64,000 bases of DNA from Paracoccus laeviglucosivorans (lineage in GTDB: Bacteria > Pseudomonadota > Alphaproteobacteria > Rhodobacterales > Rhodobacteraceae). The notes beneath the pieces are model-generated. The model worked only from the letters and a program-made list of their open reading frames with translations. It searched no databases and was not told the origin of the DNA. The translations under genes and the position numbers were made by a program. Positions 1 to 9,129 of this stretch are shown here, piece by piece; positions within the stretch are counted from its first letter, which is position 1; every line of letters begins with the position of its first letter. The DNA lies in assembly GCF_900182695.1 (NCBI RefSeq), contig NZ_FXTK01000010.1:1-64000 (forward strand), given 5' to 3'.

Positions 1-251
1 TAATCGCCGGCCAGCGCCACGATCAGCGCCGCGACAGGTTCCGCCAGACGGTGGCCGTAAAGCGGGGCTTCGGCGACCAGCACCTTGGCGACGCCCGCGA
101 TCTTGGCGGCTTCCGCAGCAGCGCCAGCGGCCTGCGCACCCGCGCAGAGCACCGTCACATCGCCCAGACCCGCCACGGCCTTGACCGCCTTGGCGGTCGC
201 GTCCAGGTTCAGCTCGCCATTCGTGACTTCGCCCAACAGAAGAACGGCCAT
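1..251 (-). CDS. etfA: Electron transfer flavoprotein subunit alpha, N-terminal part (cut by window start)
   Basis: Only the first 83 or so codons lie in the window. The visible N-terminus starts MAVLLLGEV and continues with an Ala/Val-rich Rossmann-like domain, as in EtfA, including a YGHRLAEPVA segment. EtfA carries the FAD domain of the EtfAB heterodimer, which passes electrons from acyl-CoA and related dehydrogenases to ETF:quinone oxidoreductase. Its ATG overlaps the TGA of etfB, so the two are translationally coupled in one minus-strand operon. The FAD-binding C-terminal domain is outside the window. The assignment rests on the N-terminus plus the etfB partner. Confidence 0.88.
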   Translation of the reverse strand, partial: MAVLLLGEVTNGELNLDATAKAVKAVAGLGDVTVLCAGAQAAGAAAEAAKIAGVAKVLVAEAPLYGHRLAEPVAALIVALAGD

Positions 252-1009
252 CAGATCACCCCCGCTTCTTTCAGTTTCCCGACCAGCTCATCGACCGAGC
301 CGACCTTGATGCCCGCCTTGCGGCCCTCGGGCTCGCGCGTCGAGACGATTTCCAGCCGCGGCGCGACATCGACGCCGTAATCGCCGGGGGTCTTTTCCTC
401 CAGCGGTTTCTTCTTGGCCTTCATGATGTTGGGCAACGAGGCATAGCGCGGCTCATTCAGGCGCAGGTCGGCGGTGACCACGGCGGGCAGCGCCACCTCG
501 ATCGTCTGCAGACCGCCATCGACTTCGCGCGTGACGCGGACCTTGCCGCCGTCGAGCTCCAGCTTGCTGGCGAAGGTCGCCTGACCCCAGCCCAGCAGCG
601 CCGCCAGCATCTGGCCGGTGGCGTTCATGTCATTGTCGATGGCCTGCTTGCCCGCGATGACCAGCTCGGCCCCCTCGGCCTTGGCCACGGCGGCCAGGAT
701 CTTGGCCACGGCCAGAGGTTCGATATCGGTGGCGGCATCATCGGCGGCGACCACCAGGATCGCGCGGTCGGCACCCATCGCCAGCGCGGTGCGCAGCGTT
801 TCCTGCGCCTGTTTCACGCCGATGCTGACGGCGATCACCTCTTCGGCCTTGCCCGCCTCTTTCAGGCGGATCGCCTCTTCGACCGCGATCTCGTCGAAGG
901 GGTTCATCGACATCTTGACGTTCGCAAGATCAACGCCGGACCCATCCGCCTTCACGCGGGCCTTCACGTTGTAGTCGATCACGCGCTTCACGGGCACGAG
1001 GAGTTTCAT
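251..1009 (-). CDS. etfB: Electron transfer flavoprotein subunit beta
   Basis: This is a 252-residue protein of normal EtfB length. It opens with [14 protein letters not shown]. It carries the [16 protein letters not shown] block near residue 36, the [14 protein letters not shown] nucleotide-binding segment near 120, and the ETF-beta signature near 182-207 with the [10 protein letters not shown] recognition loop that docks partner dehydrogenases. EtfB binds AMP and, with EtfA, relays electrons from cytoplasmic flavin dehydrogenases to the quinone pool. The start at 1009 was chosen over an upstream in-frame codon because GGAGAAG lies just before it and the family begins at this Met. It is the first gene of an etfB-etfA pair. 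Confidence 0.96.
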   Translation of the reverse strand: MKLLVPVKRVIDYNVKARVKADGSGVDLANVKMSMNPFDEIAVEEAIRLKEAGKAEEVIAVSIGVKQAQETLRTALAMGADRAILVVAADDAATDIEPLAVAKILAAVAKAEGAELVIAGKQAIDNDMNATGQMLAALLGWGQATFASKLELDGGKVRVTREVDGGLQTIEVALPAVVTADLRLNEPRYASLPNIMKAKKKPLEEKTPGDYGVDVAPRLEIVSTREPEGRKAGIKVGSVDELVGKLKEAGVI

Positions 1010-1077
1010 GGCTTCTCCCTTTTCGGATTTCGTCACCTGTTGGTGAATTTGTTAGCTGGCGGTCCTGATCAAGAACA

Positions 1078-1104
1078 GCAAAAAAACGACATACCCGTGT
1101 CGTT
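1078..1104 (-). terminator. Rho-independent terminator after the adenosyltransferase gene
   Basis: Read on the minus strand, a 7-bp stem (AACGACA paired with TGTCGTT, plus-strand 1085-1091 and 1098-1104) with a 6-nt loop is followed by a run of T. It lies 26 bp past the stop of the adenosyltransferase gene and separates that operon from etfB. Confidence 0.8.
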
Positions 1105-1129
1105 ACGCAACGATCCCGTTTTGTTGACG

Positions 1130-1702
1130 CTAGCGGTTGGCTCCGGGCACCCAGAGAACGTCCTGGCTGCCGTTTTCGTTGGCGATGCGACCTGCGACGA
1201 ACAGCCAGTCGGACAGCCGGTTCAGATACTTCACCGCCGCCTGATTGGCGTCTTCGGCCCCGGCCAAAGCAACGGCGCAACGTTCGGCCCGCCGCGCCAC
1301 GGTGCGCGACAGATGCAGATGCGCGGAAAGCGCGCTGCCGCCGGGCAGGATGAAACTGCGCAGCGGCGTCAGTTGCGCATTCATCGCATCGATCTCGGCC
1401 TCAAGCCGGTCGATCTGGGCGTCGATGATGCGCAACACGGGATAGGGGGCGTCGGCATCCTCCTCCATCCGGGGGCGGGACAGGTCGGCGCCAAGATCAA
1501 AAAGATCGTTCTGGATCAACGCGATGCGCGCGGCGATTTCGCCATCGGCATGCAGCTTTGCAAGACCCAACGTGGCGTTCAACTCGTCCACGGTCCCGTA
1601 AGCTTCGACGCGCAGGGCATGTTTCGGCACCCGTTCGCCATTGGACAATGCGGTTTCGCCCTTGTCGCCGGTGCGGGTGTAAATCTTGTTCAGAACGACC
1701 AT
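1130..1702 (-). CDS. PduO-type cob(I)alamin adenosyltransferase
   Basis: This 190-residue protein transfers the adenosyl group of ATP to cob(I)alamin to make coenzyme B12. The PduO/MMAB signature is clear: TRTGDKGETAL near residue 9, VEAYGTVDELNA near 32, the conserved Arg-rich helix RTVARRAER near 131, and LNRLSDWLFVAGR near 159. The start at 1702 overlaps the TGA of the upstream HIG1-type gene and gives the family's usual N-terminus. It lies upstream of etfBA, as is common in Rhodobacteraceae. It is unrelated in fold to the CobO enzyme at 20214, so the genome encodes two classes of corrinoid adenosyltransferase. Confidence 0.95.
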   Translation of the reverse strand: MVVLNKIYTRTGDKGETALSNGERVPKHALRVEAYGTVDELNATLGLAKLHADGEIAARIALIQNDLFDLGADLSRPRMEEDADAPYPVLRIIDAQIDRLEAEIDAMNAQLTPLRSFILPGGSALSAHLHLSRTVARRAERCAVALAGAEDANQAAVKYLNRLSDWLFVAGRIANENGSQDVLWVPGANR

Positions 1703-1902
1703 CAGTGACCCCGTGCCCAAAGATAGATCAGGAATACCGCGATTGCGACGGCCTGCGCGATCAGGCGCCAGCGCATCAGGCGGTTGCCATGTTTGCGGTT
1801 GAAATCGCCGCCGCGGGCAAAGCCGCCGATGCCGGTTGCAAGGATTGCGACCACGGCAAGGCAACAGATTGCCAGCAAGATGAAAAGGGCTTTGTCTTCC
1901 AT
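1702..1902 (-). CDS. Small HIG1-type twin transmembrane protein
   Basis: A 66-residue protein with two membrane segments (about 6-27 and 46-63) joined by a basic loop. The loop fits the hypoxia-induced-protein (HIG1) motif: RGGDFNRKHGNRLMRWRLIAQ runs over about residues 31-51. HIG1 proteins in mitochondria and alphaproteobacteria associate with cytochrome c oxidase or respiratory supercomplexes. A respiratory role here is inferred from the family. AAAGGTG lies before the ATG. The stop overlaps the start of the adenosyltransferase gene, so the two are coupled. Confidence 0.78.
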   Translation of the reverse strand: MEDKALFILLAICCLAVVAILATGIGGFARGGDFNRKHGNRLMRWRLIAQAVAIAVFLIYLWARGH

Positions 1903-1924
1903 CTGTCACCTTTCGCGGGCGACC

Positions 1925-2740
1925 CTAGCTGCGCCTTGCGAACCAGTCCAGTGCCCGTGTCGAAAGAAGCCTGCGCCCGATCCCCGAGATATGGGTGGGT
2001 GTCGTGACGTAGTAACGCGGGCGCGGCGTGGCGGTTTCCAGCGCCAGCGCGATCTTTTCGCTGACGGCGCGGGGTGGCAATTCGAACCGGTCCTTTTTTG
2101 CAGCCGGGTGATACAGGCGTTTCAGCAGCGTGTCGCGATATTGCTGGACGCGGTGGCTGTTCTGCCAGTCGATCCATTTTTCGAAATGGGGAATGGAATT
2201 CAGGCGGATTCTGGTCCCGATGGGGCCGGGTTCGATCAGCACGAATTTCACCGGGGTATCGGCCATTTCGACGCGCATCACGTCCGTCAGCCCCTCTAGC
2301 GCGAATTTCGTCGCGACATAGGCTCCGCGCCACGGAATGCCCACCAGCCCCAGCACCGAGGAAATTTGCACCACCCGCCCGCCGGATACCCGGAAATGCG
2401 GGATCAGGCGTGTGGTCAGGTCATGCGTGCCGAACAGGTTCGCCTCGAATATCGAACGCAGGGCGCCGCGCGGCAGATCCTCGGCCGCGCCGGGGATGGC
2501 GAATGCGGCGTTGTTGACCAGCGCGGTCGTGCCGCGTTCGCGGGCGGCATCGGCGCAGCGGGCCACGCTGGTTTCATCCGCCAGTTCCAGATGCAGGGGA
2601 TCGAACCCTTCGTCGCGCCGGGCCTGCAGATCGCTTTCGCGGCGACAGGTCGGGATCACGCTCCAGCCCCGGTCGCGCAGGTGATGCGCCGCGTCCAGCC
2701 CGATGCCCGAGGAACAGCCGGTGATCAGAACGGTCTTCAT
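1925..2740 (-). CDS. Short-chain dehydrogenase/reductase (SDR) family oxidoreductase
   Basis: A 271-residue classical SDR with a Rossmann fold. The nucleotide motif TGCSSGIG lies at residues 8-15, the NNAAFAIPG (NNAG-type) block near 76, and the YVATK active-site Tyr/Lys pair near 141. The start at 2740 places the first beta strand MKTVLITG at the N-terminus, as in the family. It is divergent from parC. The substrate cannot be told from the sequence. The C-terminal extension is Arg-rich and may add a membrane-proximal helix. Confidence 0.87.
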   Translation of the reverse strand: MKTVLITGCSSGIGLDAAHHLRDRGWSVIPTCRRESDLQARRDEGFDPLHLELADETSVARCADAARERGTTALVNNAAFAIPGAAEDLPRGALRSIFEANLFGTHDLTTRLIPHFRVSGGRVVQISSVLGLVGIPWRGAYVATKFALEGLTDVMRVEMADTPVKFVLIEPGPIGTRIRLNSIPHFEKWIDWQNSHRVQQYRDTLLKRLYHPAAKKDRFELPPRAVSEKIALALETATPRPRYYVTTPTHISGIGRRLLSTRALDWFARRS

Positions 2741-2846
2741 GCGCGCCCCCATATTGCCCGCAGGGTTCTTGCGGTATGCGGGCCGCACACGCAAGCCGCG
2801 CATTTCCGGCTGGACCGAAGGCGCGCGCGGGCATATTCAGCCCTTT

Positions 2847-5111
2847 ATGTCCGACGATCCGAACGCGCCCGACCAGACCCCGCCCGCACCCAAGGGCGAC
2901 CAGACCAGCACCGAGCCGCTGTCGCGCGCCATCGGCGAGCGTTATTTGACCTATGCGCTGTCGACCATCATGCACCGGGCGCTGCCCGACGCGCGTGACG
3001 GGCTGAAGCCGGTGCATCGCCGCATCCTTTATGCGATGCGCGAATTGCGGCTGTCGCCCACGGGTGCCTTTCGCAAATCGGCCAAGATCACCGGCGATGT
3101 GATGGGCAACTATCACCCGCATGGCGACGGCGCGATCTATGATGCCATGGCGCGTCTGGCCCAGCCTTTCGCCATGCGCTATCCGCTGGTGGACGGACAG
3201 GGGAACTTCGGCAATATCGACGGCGACAACCCCGCCGCCAGCCGCTATACCGAGGCCCGGCTGACCGCCGCGTCGGAAGCCCTGATGGAAGGTCTGGCCG
3301 AAGATGCGGTCGATTTCCGCCCGAACTATGACGGCACCTTGCAGGAACCTGCCGTGCTGCCCGCGGCCTTTCCGAACCTTTTGTGCAATGGGGCAAGCGG
3401 TATCGCGGTCGGCATGGCCACGAACGTGCCGCCCCATAACCTGCACGAAGTCATCGACGCCTGCCTGCATCTGATCAAGGCCCCCGACGCGCGGGACGAA
3501 ACGCTGATCAGCATCATGCCCGGCCCCGATTTCCCGACGGGCGGCGTGCTGGTCGAAAGCCGCGAGACGATTGCCGAGGCTTACCGCACCGGACGCGGCA
3601 GCCTGCGCCTGCGCGCGCGCTGGTCGGTCGAGGATCTGGGCCGCGGCGGCTGGCAGATCGTCGTCACCGAGATCCCCTATCAGGTGCAGAAATCCAAGCT
3701 GATCGAGCGTCTGGCCGAGGTGATCCAGCTGAAAAAGGTGCCGATTCTGGCCGATGTGCGCGACGAATCCGCCGAGGATGTGCGCATCGTTCTGGAACCC
3801 CGTGCCCGCACCGTGGACCCTGAACAATTGATGGCGGCGCTTTTCCGTGTCTCGGAACTGGAAATCCGCTTTGGCATGAACATGAACGTGCTGATCGACG
3901 GGCGCCAGCCCAAGGTCTGCTCGCTCAAGGAATTGCTGCGCGCGTTTCTGGATCATCGCCGCGACGTGCTGGTGCGCCGTGCGAACCACCGGCTGGACAA
4001 GATTGCCGCCCGGCTTGAGGTGCTGGAAGGCTATATGATCGCCTTCCTGAATCTGGACCGCGTGATCGAGATCATCCGCTATGAGGATGACCCCAAGGCG
4101 GTGATGATCGCCGAATTCAAGCTGTCCGATGTGCAGGTCGAGGCGATCCTGAACATGCGCCTGCGCGCCCTGCGCCGCCTTGAGGAGATCGAGCTGCGGG
4201 CCGAGCATGAGGCCCTGACCAAGGAACGCGAGGGGCTGGCCGCCATGCTGGCCGATCCCGCCGCGCAATGGGCCAAGATCAGCGAAGAACTGCGCGAGAC
4301 GCGCGCGAAATTCGGCAAGTCCGCCCCCGGTGGCTTGCGCCGCACCGAGATCGGCGAGGCCGGTGAGGTCGCCGTCATCGACATGGATTCGATGATCGAG
4401 CGCGAGCCCGTGACCGTGATCCTGTCCAGAATGGGCTGGATCCGCGCGATGAAGGGGCACCAGCCGCTGGACGCCGAATTGAAGTTCAAGGATGGCGACG
4501 GCCCCTTTATGGCATTCCATGCCGAGACGACCGACAAGCTGATGGTCTATGGCGCGAACGGGCGTTTCTACACGCTGCCCGCCAATGGCCTGCCCGGCGG
4601 GCGCGGCATGGGCGAGCCGTTGCGCCTGATGATCGACCTGCCCAACGATGCTGCCGTGATCGACATGTTCGCCTGGCGCGAAGGGGCGCGCTATCTGGTG
4701 GCCTCGAAGGCGGGGGATGGCTTTATCGTGCCGGCCTCGGACATTCAGGCGCAGACCCGCAGCGGCAAGCAGGTCCTGAACGGCGAGGCAGTGCTGTGTC
4801 GCCCGGTCAGCGGCGACCATGTGGCGGTCGTCAGTTCCAATCGCAAGCTGCTGGTCTTCCCGCTGGCCGAGCTGCCGGAAATGGCACGCGGCAAGGGCGT
4901 TCGCCTGCAGAAATATCGCGATGGCGGCGGCTTGTTCCAAGACAGCGTGTTGTCGGACGCGATCTGCATCACGCTGGCTGACGGTCTGCGCTGGCAGGAA
5001 AGCGGCGGTCGCACACGGACCGAGCCTGACCTGACCGAATGGCTGGGCAAGCGCGCCAGCGTCGGCAAGATGGCCCCGCGCGGCTTCCCCCGCGACAACA
5101 AGTTCAATTGA
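2847..5111 (+). CDS. parC: DNA topoisomerase IV subunit A
   Basis: A 754-residue type IIA topoisomerase A subunit that decatenates daughter chromosomes together with ParE. The catalytic Tyr is Tyr134 in the segment SRYTEARLT, and the quinolone-pocket helix [14 protein letters not shown] is at about 88-101. The form SRYTEARL and the absence of a GyrA box (QRRGGKG) in the C-terminal domain favour ParC over GyrA. The ATG at 2847 gives a short charged tail ([10 protein letters not shown]) before the conserved core and avoids an upstream frame overlapping the SDR gene. At the position equivalent to E. coli Ser80 there is Gly96. A strong hairpin follows the stop. Confidence 0.94.
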   Translation: MSDDPNAPDQTPPAPKGDQTSTEPLSRAIGERYLTYALSTIMHRALPDARDGLKPVHRRILYAMRELRLSPTGAFRKSAKITGDVMGNYHPHGDGAIYDAMARLAQPFAMRYPLVDGQGNFGNIDGDNPAASRYTEARLTAASEALMEGLAEDAVDFRPNYDGTLQEPAVLPAAFPNLLCNGASGIAVGMATNVPPHNLHEVIDACLHLIKAPDARDETLISIMPGPDFPTGGVLVESRETIAEAYRTGRGSLRLRARWSVEDLGRGGWQIVVTEIPYQVQKSKLIERLAEVIQLKKVPILADVRDESAEDVRIVLEPRARTVDPEQLMAALFRVSELEIRFGMNMNVLIDGRQPKVCSLKELLRAFLDHRRDVLVRRANHRLDKIAARLEVLEGYMIAFLNLDRVIEIIRYEDDPKAVMIAEFKLSDVQVEAILNMRLRALRRLEEIELRAEHEALTKEREGLAAMLADPAAQWAKISEELRETRAKFGKSAPGGLRRTEIGEAGEVAVIDMDSMIEREPVTVILSRMGWIRAMKGHQPLDAELKFKDGDGPFMAFHAETTDKLMVYGANGRFYTLPANGLPGGRGMGEPLRLMIDLPNDAAVIDMFAWREGARYLVASKAGDGFIVPASDIQAQTRSGKQVLNGEAVLCRPVSGDHVAVVSSNRKLLVFPLAELPEMARGKGVRLQKYRDGGGLFQDSVLSDAICITLADGLRWQESGGRTRTEPDLTEWLGKRASVGKMAPRGFPRDNKFN

Positions 5112-5112
5112 A

Positions 5113-5136
5113 AAGGGCGGGGTCTTCCCCGCCCTT
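5113..5136. terminator. Bidirectional hairpin between convergent parC and the small exported gene
   Basis: A perfect 10-bp GC-rich stem (5113-5122 with 5127-5136) with a 4-nt loop begins 2 nt after the parC stop. It also lies just beyond the stop of the minus-strand gene. There is no long T run, so termination strength is uncertain. Confidence 0.65.
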
Positions 5137-5140
5137 CGAA

Positions 5141-5293
5141 TTACGCGCTTGCCGTCGTGGTCTGGACAGGCATGGCAGGCCCGGTATCGATCATCGCATT
5201 CTGATCGTGTTTCGGCTTACCGGGGCAATCGGCCATGGCCGGCAGTGCGCCCATGGTCAGGGCCAGCACGGCGGCGACGGTCAGTTTCTTCAT
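5141..5293 (-). CDS. Small exported protein of unknown function
   Basis: A 50-residue product starts MKKLTVAAVLALTMGALPAMA, a good Sec signal peptide with cleavage expected after AMA (about residue 21). About 29 mature residues remain, with one Cys, a PGKPKHDQN patch and a Thr-rich tail. The start at 5293 was preferred to a TTG-type codon ten codons upstream because it gives a clean signal peptide and GGGAG precedes it. It is convergent with parC across a shared hairpin. No family was recognised. Confidence 0.55.
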   Translation of the reverse strand: MKKLTVAAVLALTMGALPAMADCPGKPKHDQNAMIDTGPAMPVQTTTASA

Positions 5294-5382
5294 CCTCAGG
5301 CTCCCTGTGTTGTTGCTGTTCACAGGGGAATCGTCCCATTCATGGGCGATTCGATCAATTCACAATGGGCGTGAGGCGCGGA

Positions 5383-5982
5383 TCAATGCCCATCGCGGTC
5401 GCGGATTGCCTTTTCTCCGGTCAGCATGGGGCCGACCAGATCTTCGCGCTTCCAGAAGCGATAGAACAGGATCACCGCCAGATGCAGCAGCACGAGCACA
5501 AGGATGACGTTCGCCCCCGTCTCGTGCCAGCCGACGGCCTTGGACCGGGTGGCGGCGCTGACGTAAGACGCAAGCGGACCCACATTGATGTAATCGTCCG
5601 GGTCCGAGATCAGCCCGCTGGAGACCTGTGCCGCCAGCGCCGCCAGCATGGCGATCACCGACAGCGCCCCCAAGGGGTTATGCCCCGGCCAATGGCTGGG
5701 TTCGCGCAGGAACATGCCGCGTGCGTAATCGGCCACCGCGCCCGGTCCGCGCAGAAAGCTGGAAAACCGTGCGGGCGCGGGTCCGACGAATCCCCAGATC
5801 AGCCGAAAGATCAGCAGGCCGGTCACGACATAGCCGCACCAGAAATGCAGCGTCATCTTGTCGGGTCCGAACCGGCCCAGACACCACGCGGCAATGACGG
5901 ATACGGCCAGCAGCCAGTGGAATCCGCGCAAAAGCGGATCCCACAGCCTGATCTTGCGGACGGGTCGCTCCGTCCGGGGCAT
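5383..5982 (-). CDS. Cytochrome b561-type diheme membrane protein
   Basis: A 199-residue integral membrane protein with four predicted helices (about 20-36, 46-66, 104-122 and 154-174). Histidines at 22, 46, 153 and 167 are placed as in two-heme b561/hydrogenase-type cytochrome b proteins. LWDPLLRGFHW near the N-terminus and WHETGANVILVLVLLH near the end are typical of the cytochrome b561 bacterial/Ni-hydrogenase family. The gene starts on the A of the stop codon of the cytochrome c' gene, so the two form a coupled unit. The b561 protein probably supplies quinol electrons to the periplasmic cytochrome. That partnership is inferred from gene order. Confidence 0.87.
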   Translation of the reverse strand: MPRTERPVRKIRLWDPLLRGFHWLLAVSVIAAWCLGRFGPDKMTLHFWCGYVVTGLLIFRLIWGFVGPAPARFSSFLRGPGAVADYARGMFLREPSHWPGHNPLGALSVIAMLAALAAQVSSGLISDPDDYINVGPLASYVSAATRSKAVGWHETGANVILVLVLLHLAVILFYRFWKREDLVGPMLTGEKAIRDRDGH

Positions 5983-6458
5983 CAGCTTTTCTCGCGATAA
6001 TCGTCGTGGCAGGCTTTGCAGGCTTGCCCCAGCTTGCCGACGACAGGGCCGACGCTTTCCTGCCCGCCCTTGACTGCCTCGGATGCGCCGGACGCAGCTT
6101 CGGCCAGACCTTGGAACTTGGTGCGGAAATCATCCATGTTCTGCCAGATTTCCGGCTTGGCGGCGCTGTCGTCCGCGCTGGCGGTCTGGGAATCGCTGCC
6201 CTCGATGAACAGGCCGGGCAGGTCGTAATGTGTCAGCGCCTCGATATTGGCGGCGGCGGTGGTGGCGGCCGCCTCGTCATAGGCGATGTCGCCTTTTGCC
6301 ATGCCCGCCAGCACGCCCATATTGCGCGACAGCATGGTGAAAAAGCCGTGACGCGCCTCGATCACTTGTTGGATCGGGCCTTCGTCCTGGGCTTGGGCGG
6401 TCAGGGGAACGGTCAGGGAAAATGCGGCAAGAGCTACGGCAGTCGTCAGATGTCGCAC
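5982..6458 (-). CDS. Class II cytochrome c (cytochrome c' type)
   Basis: A 158-residue periplasmic protein. A Sec signal peptide ends at about TAQA (residue 22). A four-helix bundle follows, with the heme-binding CKACH motif at residues 147-151 near the C-terminus, the hallmark of cytochrome c'. Such proteins bind NO or CO or act as electron carriers; the role here is unknown. The start is GTG at 6458, preceded by AAAGGA at good spacing. Upstream codons would break the signal peptide. It is followed by the cytochrome b561 gene with a one-base overlap, an arrangement seen in other proteobacteria. Confidence 0.88.
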   Translation of the reverse strand: MRHLTTAVALAAFSLTVPLTAQAQDEGPIQQVIEARHGFFTMLSRNMGVLAGMAKGDIAYDEAAATTAAANIEALTHYDLPGLFIEGSDSQTASADDSAAKPEIWQNMDDFRTKFQGLAEAASGASEAVKGGQESVGPVVGKLGQACKACHDDYREKS

Positions 6459-6812
6459 GGCGTCAGTCCTTTCGTGTGGCGGGTATGGCTGCACTGGGAT
6501 TGCGCCCAAAGCCTCTCATGGCTTTGAGAATCCGCCAAGAAGTTCGCGATGCCGATTTCGTGAGCGGGTTTTTCAGCATCCGTTTTTTTGATCGACAGCA
6601 TGAATGAGATGCCGCAGATTTCAGCATTCACCGCCCGCAACGTTAGGTTGACGCGTTTATTATTGAGCAATGCCGCATCGCGGCGCAACCTGAACTGGAC
6701 GGGGCCCGCATCCCCGCCACCCCGCGCCGCACGGGGTTTCTTCATGGCAGCCGCCGTTCTTCGTTCGCGTCTCTCCTCCCTCCGCGTCGAACCAGGAACG
6801 GCGGCATCTTTT
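6459..6812. other. Intergenic region between the cob cluster end and the cytochrome c' gene
   Basis: About 354 bp without a convincing gene. Just past the 100-residue gene, a perfect 10-bp inverted repeat (6750-6759 with 6796-6805) encloses a 36-nt loop. A smaller 6-bp hairpin lies at 6719-6737. These could end the long minus-strand cob transcript, although no T run follows. The promoter of the cytochrome c' gene should lie in 6470-6680. I could not pick out a confident -35/-10 pair. Confidence 0.5.
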
Positions 6813-7115
6813 TCAGCCGGATGGGATTCGCGTCTTCAGGCATAGCCGCAACCTGCCGCAGGGGCGGGCGTCAACAATCCAGCCGTCGGGCGCGTCCAGA
6901 TAGGCCGCGACGGTGGCCGCAATATCTGCGGCATCGGCAGGTGTCAGGTCATGGAACAGGTATGACGCCCGCCCCGCTGCCTGCATCGCCAGCAAGACGG
7001 GCCTTGCGCCATCCGCCTGCAATTCGGCGCGGCGCAGGGTGACGGGCAGATGCACCAGAGCCTGCGCCAGCGCATCGCCATTCGCACCATGCGGCAGGGT
7101 CAAGGTAGCGCGCAT
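6813..7115 (-). CDS. Uncharacterised small protein at the end of the cob operon
   Basis: A 100-residue protein whose family I do not recognise. It starts MRATLTLPHG, overlapping the last 16 bases of cobF, which suggests translational coupling. It has no signal peptide or membrane segment. It contains a central stretch LFHDLTPADAADIAATVAAYL that looks helical, and a C-terminal WIVDARPCGRLRLCLKTR segment with two Cys. Its position as the last gene of a cobalamin operon suggests a link to corrinoid or S-adenosylmethionine metabolism, but nothing in the sequence shows an activity. Confidence 0.6.
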   Translation of the reverse strand: MRATLTLPHGANGDALAQALVHLPVTLRRAELQADGARPVLLAMQAAGRASYLFHDLTPADAADIAATVAAYLDAPDGWIVDARPCGRLRLCLKTRIPSG

Positions 7116-7843
7116 CGCGCCAGCAGATAGGTGTCCATGATCCAGCCATGCGCCGCACGGGCGCGGGCGCGGGCCTCGATGATCTTTGGCCCGATCTCGG
7201 CCAGGGGTCCGTGCATCAGCATCTGCTGCGGCAGGCCAAGGAAGGCGCCCCACCAGATGTCGATGCCCTGCGGATCCAGCGTCTGGAAGGCGCAATCGCC
7301 GTCCAGCATCACAACCACCCGGTCGCCAAAGGGCCAGCCATTATCACTCAGTTGCCGCCCCGTGGTGATCGTCACGGGTTGCGCCACATCGTTCAGCGGG
7401 ATCGCATGGGCTGCGCAAAGCGCCTGAACCGCCGTGATGCCGGGGATCACCCGCAGATGCAGCGGCAGACGGCGCGCCACGCGCGCGGCAATCCGCAGGC
7501 TGCTGTCGTAAAGCGACGGATCGCCCCAGACCAGCAGCGCGGGCCGCGCGGCGCCATGGGCGCGGATCACCGCTTCCCATTGTGCGGCGATGGCGTCGTG
7601 CCATTCCTCGACGCCCTGCCGATAGCCGTTTTCGACCCGCCGTTCCGGCATGGGAAAGCTGGTCATGGGCGGGGGCGTCACCAACACCTCGGCCACCAAT
7701 GCGCGGCGCAGGTCGGCAAGGTCGGATTTCGCCGCCTTTTCCGGGATCAGGATCAGATCGGCCACGGCCATGGCCGCCGCCCCTTCGCGCGTCAGATGGC
7801 CCGGACTGCCCGAGCCGATGCCGATCAGCGTCAGGTCGATCAT
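7100..7843 (-). CDS. cobF: Precorrin-6A synthase (deacetylating)
   Basis: This 247-residue tetrapyrrole methyltransferase methylates C1 of precorrin-5 with loss of acetate to give precorrin-6A. The step is specific to the aerobic cobalamin route. The N-terminal glycine loop GIGSGSPGHLT (about 8-18) and the VWGDPSLYDSSLRIA segment near residue 105 match the SAM-binding fold. The start at 7843 overlaps the cobB stop by four bases (ATGA). CobF, CobM, CobI and CobJ share this fold; the CobF assignment comes from the GSGSPGHLT variant and the absence of other cobF candidates. Confidence 0.92.
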   Translation of the reverse strand: MIDLTLIGIGSGSPGHLTREGAAAMAVADLILIPEKAAKSDLADLRRALVAEVLVTPPPMTSFPMPERRVENGYRQGVEEWHDAIAAQWEAVIRAHGAARPALLVWGDPSLYDSSLRIAARVARRLPLHLRVIPGITAVQALCAAHAIPLNDVAQPVTITTGRQLSDNGWPFGDRVVVMLDGDCAFQTLDPQGIDIWWGAFLGLPQQMLMHGPLAEIGPKIIEARARARAAHGWIMDTYLLARCALP

Positions 7844-9129
7844 GGCGCTTCCCCTATCAGGTGAAAGAATGTGCCGGTGGCATGGCCGCGCCGTGATCCG
7901 GTCTCTGCGACCGCATCGCCATTCGCGTCGGTGACGCGGGCCAGCCGATCGTCGGGCTGCGACAGTATGGTGGCATAGTGGAATTCATGCCCGGTCAAAG
8001 GGCCGCCGAACAGCCCGCCATGCGGCGTGGCGCGGCGATAGCCCAGATGCATCCGGCGCTTTTCGTAGCTTGTCTCCAGCCCCAGCAGCCCGGCCATTTC
8101 GTGGCGCTGGCCGGCCGCATCGACCAGCCCCGCGCCCATCGCCATATAGCCGCCGCATTCGCCATGCACTGGGCGCGTCCGGGCAAAGCGCCGCAATTCC
8201 GCGCGGAAATGCCCCGCTGCCGCCAGTCGCCCGGCATGCAGTTCCGGGTATCCGCCGGGCAGCCAGCAGACATGCGCGCTGTCATCCGGCCCCTGATCGG
8301 CCAGGGGCGAAAACGGCAGGATGTCCGCCCCCGCCGCCCGCCAGCCCGCGATCAGATGCGGATAGACAAATGAAAACGCATCATCCTGCGCCAGCGCGAT
8401 GCGCTGTCCGGGCGGGGGCAGGGGGAGGAACGGCTCGGCCGCGATCCCGCCTGCCGATGCCGCGATGATCGCGTCCAGATCCAGATGCCGCGCCGCTGCC
8501 TGACCCGCGCGTTCCAACAGTGCATCCAGTGCCGCGTGTTCGCTGGCCTGCACCAGCCCAAGGTGACGCTCGGGCAGTTCGATCCCGGCTTCGCGTGGCA
8601 GGACGCCCAGCACAGCGATGCCCAAAGGGTCCAGCGCGTGGCGGATCAGCGTCTCGTGCCGGGGGGATGCCACGCGGTTCAGCACCACGCCCGCCAGCCG
8701 CACGTCGCGGCGCATCTCGCGGAAACCCAGCGCTACGGCGGCGGCGGATTGTGCCTGACCCTTGCAGTCCAGCACCAAAACCACCGGCCAGCCGGTCAGT
8801 GCGGCAATATCGGCGCTGGCGCCGTTGCCAAGCCCGCCCACCGTCGCCACGCCGTCGAACATGCCCATCGAGCCTTCGGCCAGCGCAATATCGGCATCCG
8901 CAGCGGCACCCAGCAGATGCGCGATCTGCGCCCGACCCATGGCCCAACTGTCCAGATTATAGGAATCCCGCCCAGCCGCCGCGCGGTGGAATGCCGGGTC
9001 GATATAATCCGGCCCCGATTTGAAGGGCTGCACCACCAGCCCCCGCGCCCGCAAAGCGGCGATCAGACCCAGCGTGACCGTGGTTTTCCCCGAGCCGGAG
9101 GCAGGGGCGGTGATCAGCAGCCCCTTCAT
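7840..9129 (-). CDS. cobB: Hydrogenobyrinic acid a,c-diamide synthase
   Basis: A 429-residue glutamine-dependent amidotransferase that amidates the a and c carboxylates of hydrogenobyrinic acid, using ATP. The N-terminal ATPase domain has the P-loop [10 protein letters not shown] at residues 8-17. [11 protein letters not shown] motif follows near 36. The C-terminal class I glutaminase domain has its nucleophile Cys325 in HGECGGYM. Length is normal. The start at 9129 overlaps the cobM stop by four bases and removes a long upstream frame inside cobM. It feeds the CobN-containing cobaltochelatase encoded upstream in the same cluster. Confidence 0.94.
   Translation of the reverse strand: MKGLLITAPASGSGKTTVTLGLIAALRARGLVVQPFKSGPDYIDPAFHRAAAGRDSYNLDSWAMGRAQIAHLLGAAADADIALAEGSMGMFDGVATVGGLGNGASADIAALTGWPVVLVLDCKGQAQSAAAVALGFREMRRDVRLAGVVLNRVASPRHETLIRHALDPLGIAVLGVLPREAGIELPERHLGLVQASEHAALDALLERAGQAAARHLDLDAIIAASAGGIAAEPFLPLPPPGQRIALAQDDAFSFVYPHLIAGWRAAGADILPFSPLADQGPDDSAHVCWLPGGYPELHAGRLAAAGHFRAELRRFARTRPVHGECGGYMAMGAGLVDAAGQRHEMAGLLGLETSYEKRRMHLGYRRATPHGGLFGGPLTGHEFHYATILSQPDDRLARVTDANGDAVAETGSRRGHATGTFFHLIGEAP

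Noticed and set aside
2574..4940. A 788-codon open frame on the minus strand opposite parC
   Set aside because: It mirrors the parC reading frame and shows low-complexity Gln/His/Gly composition; ParC is unambiguous on the other strand.
6446..6745. A 99-codon minus-strand frame upstream of the cytochrome c' gene
   Set aside because: It overlaps the cytochrome c' start and signal peptide, and its composition does not look coding.
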